A stretch of 6,756 nucleotides of DNA from GCA-2684655 sp051278165 (GTDB lineage: Bacteria > Planctomycetota > UBA1135 > UBA2386): assembly GCA_051278165.1 (NCBI GenBank), contig JBNMNW010000317.1:1-6756 (forward strand), written 5' to 3'. Below, piece by piece: positions 1 to 4,928 of this stretch (positions are counted from its first letter, which is position 1; every line of letters starts with the position of its first letter). The notes below the pieces were generated by a model. That model was not told the origin of the DNA. It saw nothing but the letters and a program-made list of their open reading frames with translations, and made no database searches. Position numbers and translations under genes: made by a program.

Positions 1-1
1 A

Positions 2-1408
2 CAACGCTATGCCACGCTTCATCGAGCCATCGAGCAGGGACTCGACTCGGATGATGTCTGGTTCGAACTCGCCTCAGTCAGCGCGCAGCTAGGCCATTCT
101 GGCGAAGCAATGCGCTGTGCTGCGCGCATCAACAACGCCGACCGCCGTGTCAAGGCAGAACGAACTCTGCTCAAAGCTGGTGGATCCGGTTCTAGTGGGC
201 GGTCGACAGCCGCCGGCGCCAAACCCGAAGCCGTCAAACAGGTCGGACGAATAGATCCTGCCGCGGCGCCGGCAGCCAGCCATGCCGGACCGACCAAGGG
301 CCCAGCCAACGCGGCAGCCGACGGCCCCCCTCGGGTCCTCGATCACCTGGTCGACGCCGGCCAGTATTTGATGCACCAACACATGCCGTGGCTGGTGCTG
401 ACCACCATGCTGGCATTCCCATTGGTTGTCGGCCTTGGCGGCTTCCTGACAGCTGGCGGTTCGCCATTGCTGTTGGCGGCCATCGCAGCACTTCCTGGCT
501 TGTCGGTGCTCATCGTCGTCGCGGCAATGGGTCACGCAATCCTGCGCCAAAGCAGCGATGGCGAAGGCGACGTCCCGAACCTGCCCGAGTTCCCCAAGCT
601 GATCCGCAGTTCGCGCGACTTCCTGCTGGACGCCGTGATGGTGTTAACGGTGTTCTTCGCTGGCCCGATAGTAATCGGCATCGCCGGTGCACCGGCGGCA
701 ATGATGCTGCCTGGCCTTGCCTTGGGTGCCTTCTTCGCGCCGCTAACCTTCGCGATGCGACAGATCCGTCGCGACATGCGCGCGTTCTCGCCAGTCTTCC
801 TATTGCGAGCCGTGCGCCGCTGCGGCCGTGGCTATGTGCTGATTGCCGGCGCCATCACGTTGGCCTTCCTACCGGCAGCCCTGGTGGCGATCACCGTGAT
901 CAGCTACCCGATCTGGGTACAGATCGCCGTCATCGGCCCGCTTTGCGTGCTGCCAACGTTTGCCACGACGCGCCTGCTCGGCACGTGGCTCGACTCGCAT
1001 CGTCAGTCCCTCGGCTACCTCATGATGGGACCGAAGGACACGCTGCAGAACCGTGCTATTGCAACTGCGGTCAGCTCTCCCAAGCAGCCGACCCAGCCGC
1101 GTAACCTTCGCCGGCCGACCTCTCGCGAGCAGTTCCAGGCGCCCAACATAACGAACGCCAAACCCAGCGGCCGTCCGGTGCCAGCGGTTCGGCCAGCGTC
1201 GGCCTTCGCCGAAAATCCTGGCGCCCGCCCGGCTCCGCGAGCCATCGAAGGTCGCCGACCAGCGACCCAGAGCCCGGCTCCTCCGGCAAAGAAGGAGTCA
1301 CAAACATCTGCGATGAAGGATGTTCCGGACATCGAAGGAATGCCGGGCGCGGTTGTCATCAGCGGCACCGACCGCGAGCGTCAGGGCGCGGCTTCTCGCC
1401 GCTCCTGA
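2..1408 (+). CDS. Multi-pass membrane protein with TPR-like N-terminal stretch, 5'-truncated
   Basis: The frame is open from the first bases of the window without a stop, so the first ATG (110) is internal and the true start lies upstream; 468 residues are visible. Visible residues 15-42 read like a TPR helix pair (LASVSAQLGHSGEAMR). Then comes a flexible Ala/Pro/Gly-rich linker, and about six hydrophobic segments near residues 129-149, 154-180, 208-229, 233-253, 277-300 and 304-326 (nucleotides about 386-979). The last 120 residues are a Pro/Ala/Arg-rich, probably disordered tail. The membrane core, with a loop GDVPNLPEFPKL between segments 2 and 3, loosely recalls DUF4013-type proteins, but I do not recognise a family with confidence and assign no function. 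apt begins 42 bases after its stop, so the two may be cotranscribed. That this is a protein-coding gene is clear from length and composition. Confidence 0.85.
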   Translation, partial: QRYATLHRAIEQGLDSDDVWFELASVSAQLGHSGEAMRCAARINNADRRVKAERTLLKAGGSGSSGRSTAAGAKPEAVKQVGRIDPAAAPAASHAGPTKGPANAAADGPPRVLDHLVDAGQYLMHQHMPWLVLTTMLAFPLVVGLGGFLTAGGSPLLLAAIAALPGLSVLIVVAAMGHAILRQSSDGEGDVPNLPEFPKLIRSSRDFLLDAVMVLTVFFAGPIVIGIAGAPAAMMLPGLALGAFFAPLTFAMRQIRRDMRAFSPVFLLRAVRRCGRGYVLIAGAITLAFLPAALVAITVISYPIWVQIAVIGPLCVLPTFATTRLLGTWLDSHRQSLGYLMMGPKDTLQNRAIATAVSSPKQPTQPRNLRRPTSREQFQAPNITNAKPSGRPVPAVRPASAFAENPGARPAPRAIEGRRPATQSPAPPAKKESQTSAMKDVPDIEGMPGAVVISGTDRERQGAASRRS

Positions 1409-1450
1409 TCTTTGTTCGCCTTGGCGGCCCTCGACATGCACGATTCGGTG

Positions 1451-1963
1451 ATGGACCTTGCATCGTTCCTGCGCGACGTGCCCGACTTTCCAAAGCCGGG
1501 CATATTGTTCAAGGATATCTCTCCGCTGCTCGCTTCGGCTGAAGCCATGCACGCGACGACTAATCAACTCGCCGCGCTCGACTTCGGCAAGATCGACAAG
1601 ATCGCCGCAATCGAAGCGCGCGGCTTCCTGTTTGGGGTGCCGCTCGCGATGAAGCTCGGCATTGGCTTCGTGCCAATTCGTAAGCCCGGCAAGCTGCCGT
1701 GGAAGACCAACCGGGTCGACTACGAGCTCGAATACGGCACCGACACCGTCGAGATCCACCAGGACGCCATCAACGCGGGCGAACGCGTGCTGATGATTGA
1801 CGACCTGCTCGCCACCGGTGGCACCATGGGCGCAGCTTGCCGACTTGTAGAGTCGTGCGGCGGTGTCATTGCCGGCTGCGGGTTTGTGATCGAGCTAGAC
1901 TTCCTCAACGGTCGCGAGAAGCTCGGCACGCACCGCTGCGAAGCGCTCGTTCAGATCAGCTAG
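1451..1963 (+). CDS. apt: Adenine phosphoribosyltransferase
   Basis: This purine-salvage enzyme makes AMP and pyrophosphate from adenine and PRPP in the cytoplasm. The 170-residue product opens MDLASFLRDVPDFPKPGILF, which aligns from its first residue with family members of about 170 residues. The type I phosphoribosyltransferase PRPP loop VLMIDDLLATGGT lies at residues 113-125 (acidic pair D117-D118). Other family blocks are IEARGFLFG (54-62), RKPGKLPW (77-84) and YELEYGTD (91-98). The ATG at 1451 was chosen by homology; in-frame ATG 1436, GTG 1448 and TTG 1412 are alternatives, and none has a convincing Shine-Dalgarno sequence. The gene lies 42 bases after the upstream membrane-protein gene, so a shared transcript is likely. 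Its stop codon sits inside a 16-base palindrome. It looks intact, and its link to the flagellar genes is probably only positional. Confidence 0.96.
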   Translation: MDLASFLRDVPDFPKPGILFKDISPLLASAEAMHATTNQLAALDFGKIDKIAAIEARGFLFGVPLAMKLGIGFVPIRKPGKLPWKTNRVDYELEYGTDTVEIHQDAINAGERVLMIDDLLATGGTMGAACRLVESCGGVIAGCGFVIELDFLNGREKLGTHRCEALVQIS

Positions 1964-1969
1964 CTGATC
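1954..1969. repeat. Perfect palindrome over the apt stop codon
   Basis: GATCAGCTAGCTGATC is a perfect 16-base palindrome spanning the end of apt (TAG at 1961-1963). The shorter palindrome CCGATCGG follows at 1971-1978. There is no T-run after either, so this is not a classical intrinsic terminator. It could be an RNA 3' end structure, a protein-binding site, or chance. Confidence 0.6.
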
Positions 1970-1978
1970 ACCGATCGG

Positions 1979-2151
1979 CGCGGCGCTGTGTCCTTGGGTG
2001 CAGCATCGCGGAAAGCGGGCCGCCGACGGAGGAGTTGCCTCAAGGAGGCCCGCGCGCAAGGTATCGTGGCCGAGAAGACCTCCTGACAGGGCCTGTATCG
2101 GCGCCAGAATCGGCATCTGGTAGTACCGGACCCCGACCTTTAGGGGACTTC
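1979..2151. other. Non-coding gap with several potential hairpins
   Basis: No convincing gene is seen here. Potential pairings include GCGGGCC (2015-2021) with GGCCCGC (2047-2053), GCCTC (2037-2041) with GAGGC (2045-2049), AGGAGG (2043-2048) with CCTCCT (2079-2084), CCAGA (2104-2108) with TCTGG (2116-2120), and CCCC (2131-2134) with GGGG (2143-2146). Some are mutually exclusive. They may belong to the apt 3' UTR or to an unrecognised RNA; I could not match them to a known RNA family. Confidence 0.4.
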
Positions 2152-2184
2152 CCCACCAAAACTCTCCACAGAAACTTGGTGAAC
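2152..2184. repeat. Upstream CACCAA/TTGGTG inverted half-site pair
   Basis: CCCACCAAA (2152-2160) and TTGGTGAAC (2176-2184) form an inverted pair, CACCAA then 16 bases then TTGGTG. The same two nonamers recur in the opposite order at 2306-2314 and 2321-2329. The pair lies in an AT-richer patch (about 2155-2240) that stands out from its GC-rich surroundings, as a promoter region would. A TAAAAT box at 2196-2201 could be a weak -10, but it lies only 14 bases from TTGGTG. Confidence 0.45.
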
Positions 2185-2244
2185 GTAAACGTCTCTAAAA
2201 TAAGAACTTCGGCATTCCCCTCAAGTTTCTCTCAAGACAACGCT

Positions 2245-2271
2245 TAATGCGAAGCTCGTTCCTGCCGATCA
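2245..2271 (+). promoter_or_regulatory. Candidate sigma-28 (FliA) promoter for the fliA leader
   Basis: TAAT (2245-2248), a 15-base spacer and GCCGATCA (2264-2271) match the enterobacterial FliA promoter TAAA-N15-GCCGATAA at 3 of 4 and 7 of 8 positions with ideal spacing. A start near 2278 would place the hairpin at 2305-2329 and the cyclic-di-GMP aptamer in the leader of fliA, implying autoregulation. GCCGATC is common in this GC-rich sequence and also occurs inside fliA (3380-3387), so the call rests mainly on the spacing and location. Confidence 0.38.
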
Positions 2272-2304
2272 TGTAACTCCGGTCCGGACATCTGGACCTT
2301 GCTC

Positions 2305-2329
2305 TTTGGTGAACTCGATTCCCACCAAA
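2305..2329 (+). repeat. TTTGGTG/CACCAAA hairpin or operator
   Basis: TTTGGTG (2305-2311) and CACCAAA (2323-2329) form a perfect 7-bp stem with an 11-base loop. It ends seven bases before the riboswitch aptamer. It could act as an RNA hairpin in the leader or as a DNA operator, since it uses the same half-sites as the pair at 2152-2184. Confidence 0.5.
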
Positions 2330-2335
2330 CGCTTC

Positions 2336-2427
2336 TCGAAACGGCAAAGTCGACGAAAGTCGACGACGCAAAGCCATAGGGCCTTCGGCCGGATGCAAAT
2401 CCGACCATGGCAGCCTGGTTCCCGAAA
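2336..2427 (+). ncRNA. Cyclic-di-GMP class I riboswitch aptamer (GEMM-I)
   Basis: The conserved GEMM-I skeleton is present in order. GGCAAA is at 2343-2348. A perfect 6-bp hairpin GTCGAC/GTCGAC (2349-2354, 2359-2364) is capped by a GAAA tetraloop (2355-2358). The joining element GACGCAAAGCC follows at 2365-2375. A second stem has GCCAT (2373-2377) pairing with ATGGC (2407-2411), with an inner CGGAT/ATCCG hairpin (2390-2394, 2399-2403) and GCAA loop. The 3' block GGCAGCCTGG then TTCCCGAA is at 2409-2426. Segment lengths up to GCAAAGCC match the Vibrio cholerae Vc2 aptamer as I recall it. Class I aptamers bind cyclic-di-GMP at the junction of the helices, and the GAAA loop docks on the second stem. 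The next certain gene downstream is fliA, 275 bases away. No T-tract terminator is seen, so the expression platform and the direction of control are unknown. Confidence 0.9.
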
Positions 2428-2557
2428 TGAGGCGAGGTTTGATAGACGGCAAAACAACTACTGGCGCCGCGGCAGACGTCCGCAACAGCAACGCGCCAAC
2501 TCCAGCACCGTCTTCACGACCCCGACCAGCACCGGCAACACCGGTGACGACCACTAA
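2393..2557 (+). CDS. Possible small Arg/Gln-rich protein between riboswitch and fliA (doubtful)
   Basis: An open frame ends at TAA 2555-2557 and, from ATG 2393, would give 54 residues, basic in the middle (NNYWRRGRRPQQQR) and Ser/Thr/Gly-rich at the end. From about 2447 to 2554 its third codon positions are clearly GC-enriched (30 of 36 by my count) against about 19 and 22 of 36 at positions one and two, as expected of a GC-rich coding gene. Against it, the bias does not reach the ATG, the ATG lies inside the second stem of the riboswitch aptamer, no good Shine-Dalgarno is present, and no family is recognised. It could be a riboswitch-controlled small protein, a decayed gene, or chance. Confidence 0.2.
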   Translation: MQIRPWQPGSRNEARFDRRQNNYWRRGRRPQQQRANSSTVFTTPTSTGNTGDDH

Positions 2558-2689
2558 GGAAACAGGCGCTTTACGATGCTACATCGAGGCGCAAGAGTCG
2601 AACCCGATGCACACGCCTTCCCCATGCAGTGTGTCGGATTGTTTGCGGGTCCCCACCCGTCAGCCTGTCCCTACGTCGTCAAGAAAGCT
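2558..2689 (+). other. Remainder of the fliA leader
   Basis: No gene is supported here. Just upstream is a hairpin CACCGG/CCGGTG (2530-2535, 2541-2546), and within it CGGGT/ACCCG (2646-2650, 2655-2659) with a CCCC loop, 30 bases before the fliA ribosome-binding site. Neither is followed by T-rich sequence. They are candidates for the expression platform of the cyclic-di-GMP riboswitch. Confidence 0.35.
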
Positions 2690-2693
2690 GGAG
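2690..2693 (+). promoter_or_regulatory. Ribosome-binding site deciding the fliA start
   Basis: GGAG lies eight bases before ATG 2702. The alternative ATG at 2858, where homology to other FliA proteins begins, has no such site. This favours the long form with the Ser/Thr/Arg-rich extension. Confidence 0.6.
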
Positions 2694-2701
2694 TTTGAAT
2701 C

Positions 2702-3619
2702 ATGGCCAAGTCCTCGGTCGCCGCTCGTTCCACCCGCACCATCTCAACCCGCGGCACCACGTCACGCACGACGCGGACCACTGCTGCGAGCAGCACGTCG
2801 GCTCCGAGCCGTCGCAAGCCAGTTCTGAAGACGATCCCGTCGCCTCAGAACACCTCGATGACCGACGCTGAGCTCGAGATCATCTGGAAGACCTACAAGC
2901 GCACTCGTGATGAGAACCTGCGCAACACGCTGATCGAGCATCACATGCCGCTCGTTCGCACGATCGCCGAACGCGTTCTGCAAACGCTGCCGAAGTCGAT
3001 CGACGTTGACGACCTCAGCTCGGCCGGCACGTTCGGCCTGATGGACGCGATCAACGGCTTCGACCTGTCACGCGGCATCAAGTTTAAGACCTACTGCACC
3101 ACGCGCATCCGCGGCTCGATCCTCGACGAACTTCGCTCGCAAGACTGGGTCCCGCGTCTGGTTCGCTTGAAGGCGCACCGTCTCGAGCGCGCCATGCGCA
3201 CGCTCGAAGGCCAACTCGGCCGTACCCCAAACCAAGCCGAAGTCGCCAAGGAACTCGACATCACGCTCGACGAACTGCAGGCGCACCAGGCCGAAGCCAA
3301 CGCCAAGACGATCTTCTCGCTGTCGGAGAAGTGGGACGATGGCGATGACGACAAGGAACTCGAAAAGGTCGAGATTCTCGCCGATCGCAAGTCGGTCAAC
3401 CCGGTGGATACAATCCAGCAGCGTGACGCGCTCGACATGATCACGAGCAGCCTCACCAAGAAAGAGCGCCTGATCATCCTCATGTATTACTACGAGGGCC
3501 TGACGATGCGCGAGATTGGCGAGATCATGGAGCTGACCGAGTCGCGTGTCTGCCAGATCCACAGCAACGTCATGGCGCGCCTGAAGGCGCAACTCGACCG
3601 CGCGCAAGGCGCCGAATAG
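2702..3619 (+). CDS. fliA: RNA polymerase sigma factor, FliA/WhiG family (sigma-28)
   Basis: This 305-residue sigma-70-type factor directs RNA polymerase to late flagellar and chemotaxis promoters. Region 2 covers about residues 74-150 (DLSSAGTFGLMDAINGFD; KFKTYCTTRIRGSILDELR; DWVPR). Region 3 covers about 151-200 (LGRTPNQAEVAKELDIT). Region 4, with its helix-turn-helix, covers about 243-297 (LTKKERLIILMYYYEGLTMR; EIGEIMELTESRVCQIHS). Usual FliA proteins are about 240-260 residues; here about 52 extra residues at the N-terminus are rich in Ser, Thr and Arg and look disordered. GGAG eight bases before ATG 2702 supports the long form, though ATG 2858 (M53) would give a normal-length protein. 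A class I cyclic-di-GMP riboswitch lies in its leader and a candidate sigma-28 promoter precedes that, so second-messenger control and autoregulation are both plausible. No FlgM-like anti-sigma gene is visible in the window. Confidence 0.97.
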   Translation: MAKSSVAARSTRTISTRGTTSRTTRTTAASSTSAPSRRKPVLKTIPSPQNTSMTDAELEIIWKTYKRTRDENLRNTLIEHHMPLVRTIAERVLQTLPKSIDVDDLSSAGTFGLMDAINGFDLSRGIKFKTYCTTRIRGSILDELRSQDWVPRLVRLKAHRLERAMRTLEGQLGRTPNQAEVAKELDITLDELQAHQAEANAKTIFSLSEKWDDGDDDKELEKVEILADRKSVNPVDTIQQRDALDMITSSLTKKERLIILMYYYEGLTMREIGEIMELTESRVCQIHSNVMARLKAQLDRAQGAE

Positions 3620-3957
3620 ACGACGCGATGCGAGTGCGTGCTGGTCACGCGCTGAGCTAGAGCTTCACTGCAAACTTGCAGGGCTCTTGCTGCATGCCCT
3701 GCTGCGACTTGCTGCACTCTTGACTGCAGCTCGTTGCGGCCCCGCGCACCGGTCCACGAACCGTGTTTGCGCCATTCGCCAAGGTCGTAGGTAATCCCCC
3801 TAACAAGGCCGCCCGGACGAACGCGACATGTGCTGGGGAGCACATCCGTCGGGGCGAGGCCACGCATTTTATCGGCCCAACATGCCGGTGGCATGGCCGG
3901 CTCGATTAGCCGCACGAACTAGCCACATGATTCAGTTGAACATCTGGGCGTTCGCAG
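3620..3957. other. Gap between fliA and cheY with hairpins and short repeats
   Basis: No convincing gene is seen. Structures include GCAGGGC (3678-3684) pairing with GCCCTGC (3696-3702), a perfect hairpin ATGTGCT-GGGG-AGCACAT (3828-3845), and CATGCC-GGT-GGCATG (3881-3895), which can extend through CGGC (3873-3876) with GCCG (3896-3899). CTTGCTGCA occurs twice with a 22-base period (3686-3694, 3708-3716). None of the hairpins is followed at once by a T-run, so none is a textbook terminator, though they may end or stabilise the fliA transcript. Confidence 0.45.
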
Positions 3958-3965
3958 GCCGATAT
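3958..3965 (+). promoter_or_regulatory. Candidate sigma-28 -10 element before cheY
   Basis: GCCGATAT matches the FliA -10 consensus GCCGATAA at seven of eight bases. The expected -35 TAAA is poor (AACA at 15-base spacing, TGAA at 17). Transcription would begin about 28 bases before the cheY ATG. Suggestive only. Confidence 0.3.
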
Positions 3966-4000
3966 GTGGGTGCAACCGAGGCAGCTAAACAATACTAAAC

Positions 4001-4372
4001 ATGACGAAACACGTCCTGATCGTCGATGACTCTGCAACCATGCGGAAGATCATCATGCGTGGCATCCGACAAGCCGGCATCGATAACGCCGAGTTCCAAG
4101 AGGCCGGAGACGGCGTCGAAGGACTCGCGGCAGTCGAAGGCGCGACCTTCGATTTAATTCTATCCGATGTCAACATGCCGAACATGAACGGCCTCGACTT
4201 CGTCAAGGAAGTCACCGCGAAACTCGAGAATCCGCCGCCGATCGTAATGATCACGACGGAAGGCAGCGAAGAGGTCATCAACGAAGCAATCAGCCGCGGC
4301 GCCAATGGCTACCTCAAGAAGCCATTCACGCCGGAGAAGGTCCAGGAAGTCCTAGGCCCGTTCCTCCAGTAG
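4001..4372 (+). CDS. cheY: Chemotaxis response regulator CheY
   Basis: This single-domain receiver has 123 residues, the usual length. All catalytic residues are visible: the acidic pair D9-D10 (VLIVDD), phosphoacceptor D56 (LILSDVNMP), T85 (IVMITTEG) and K107 in KKPF. Y104 corresponds to the switch tyrosine Y106 of E. coli CheY (GYLKKPFT compared with GYVVKPFT). When phosphorylated by CheA, CheY binds the flagellar switch (FliM/FliN) and changes rotation. No output domain is attached. A CheX phosphatase gene follows after 45 bases and a CheC-like gene after that, which supports a chemotaxis role over a generic one. There is no strong Shine-Dalgarno before the ATG; the nearest GAGG is about 19 bases upstream. 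A sigma-28-like -10 box lies upstream. The cognate CheA is not in the window. Confidence 0.93.
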   Translation: MTKHVLIVDDSATMRKIIMRGIRQAGIDNAEFQEAGDGVEGLAAVEGATFDLILSDVNMPNMNGLDFVKEVTAKLENPPPIVMITTEGSEEVINEAISRGANGYLKKPFTPEKVQEVLGPFLQ

Positions 4373-4417
4373 AGCGCTCACCCAACCCGATCATTCCTGA
4401 CAATAAGGACGTCCACC

Positions 4418-4903
4418 ATGGTGGCTGAGACACTCGAACCACATCTCGTCGAATCCCTTCGCAAGTCTGCATGGGAGGTGCTCGAGACGATGGTATTCTT
4501 GACGCCCAAATCCATCGAACCGATCCCCGAGAAATCGTCGACCTTCGACGACGAGGTCATCGGACTACTCGGATTTACCGGGACCAAGTCCGGCACGTTC
4601 GCGATTCGAACCAGCGAGAGCCTCGCAAGCCTGATGGCCGCGAAGATGATGATGATGGAGACCTCGGAGCTCTCGGGATTTGATGAGGTCGCGGACGCAT
4701 TCGGCGAAATCGTCAACATGCTGTCAGGCAGCTTCAAGAACGATTGGGTTGCCACCGGCAACCAGATGGAACTGTCAGTTCCTCACGTTATTCGCAAGGG
4801 CAGCGTCAACATCAGCTCGGACAACGCCACCGGATTTCGTTCCGGTATTCGCGTCCAGCTGGACGAGCACTTCGTCGACATCGGCGTGCACTTTAAGGGC
4901 TAG
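4418..4903 (+). CDS. cheX: CheX-type CheY-P phosphatase
   Basis: This 161-residue protein matches the CheX/CheC phosphatase family in length and signature. The motif D93-x3-E97-x2-N100 (DAFGEIVN) is followed by P122 in LSVPHV, close to the family pattern [D/S]xxxExxN with a proline about 22 residues later. Glu and Asn act on the aspartyl phosphate of CheY-P and speed its hydrolysis, ending the motor signal. Only one such motif is present, as in CheX (CheC has two). The start has a good TAAGGA at 4404-4409, eight bases before the ATG. The gene lies 45 bases after cheY and 25 before the next gene, so it is surely in the same operon. Four consecutive methionines (77-80) come from a tandem ATG run. 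Cytoplasmic; no signal or membrane segment. Confidence 0.9.
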   Translation: MVAETLEPHLVESLRKSAWEVLETMVFLTPKSIEPIPEKSSTFDDEVIGLLGFTGTKSGTFAIRTSESLASLMAAKMMMMETSELSGFDEVADAFGEIVNMLSGSFKNDWVATGNQMELSVPHVIRKGSVNISSDNATGFRSGIRVQLDEHFVDIGVHFKG

Positions 4904-4928
4904 GGAGTAGGGGATCCGGCCTCCAGTC

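Noticed and set aside
110..112. ATG as the start of the first gene
   Set aside because: The frame is open back to the edge of the window, and the preceding 36 codons read as a TPR-like helix continuous with the rest, so this Met is internal.
1412..1450. Longer apt starts (TTG 1412, ATG 1436, GTG 1448)
   Set aside because: The family's N-terminus aligns from ATG 1451 and the resulting 170 residues are the normal length; none of the alternatives has a better ribosome-binding site.
2196..2201. TAAAAT as a sigma-70 -10 box before the fliA leader
   Set aside because: The only TTG-type -35 (TTGGTG, 2176-2181) is 14 bases away, too short for a normal promoter; mentioned only as a weak alternative.
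1837..2247. Plus-strand open frame running from within apt into the gap
   Set aside because: It starts inside apt in another frame, has no family resemblance, and its composition is that of a shadow frame.
2427..2828. Plus-strand open frame starting at the 3' edge of the riboswitch and running into fliA
   Set aside because: It overlaps fliA by 127 bases, lacks a ribosome-binding site, and its third positions are not GC-enriched in the stretch where the other frame's are.
3380..3387. GCCGATCG inside fliA as a sigma-28 -10 box
   Set aside because: It lies mid-gene with no suitable -35 or downstream start, and shows how often GCCGAT arises by chance here.
3068..3607. Long minus-strand open frames opposite fliA
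   Set aside because: They mirror the codon bias of the confident fliA gene and show no domain; typical antisense shadows of a GC-rich gene.
3828..3845. Hairpin ATGTGCT-GGGG-AGCACAT as an intrinsic terminator
   Set aside because: The stem is perfect but is followed by CCGTC rather than a T-run, so I describe it only as a hairpin.
3657..3863. Minus-strand open frame of 68 codons with a Cys-containing tail (CSQECSKSQQ) in the fliA-cheY gap
   Set aside because: GTG start without a ribosome-binding site, no recognised family, and the Cys/Gln pattern follows from the CTTGCTGCA repeats on the other strand. Kept as non-coding.
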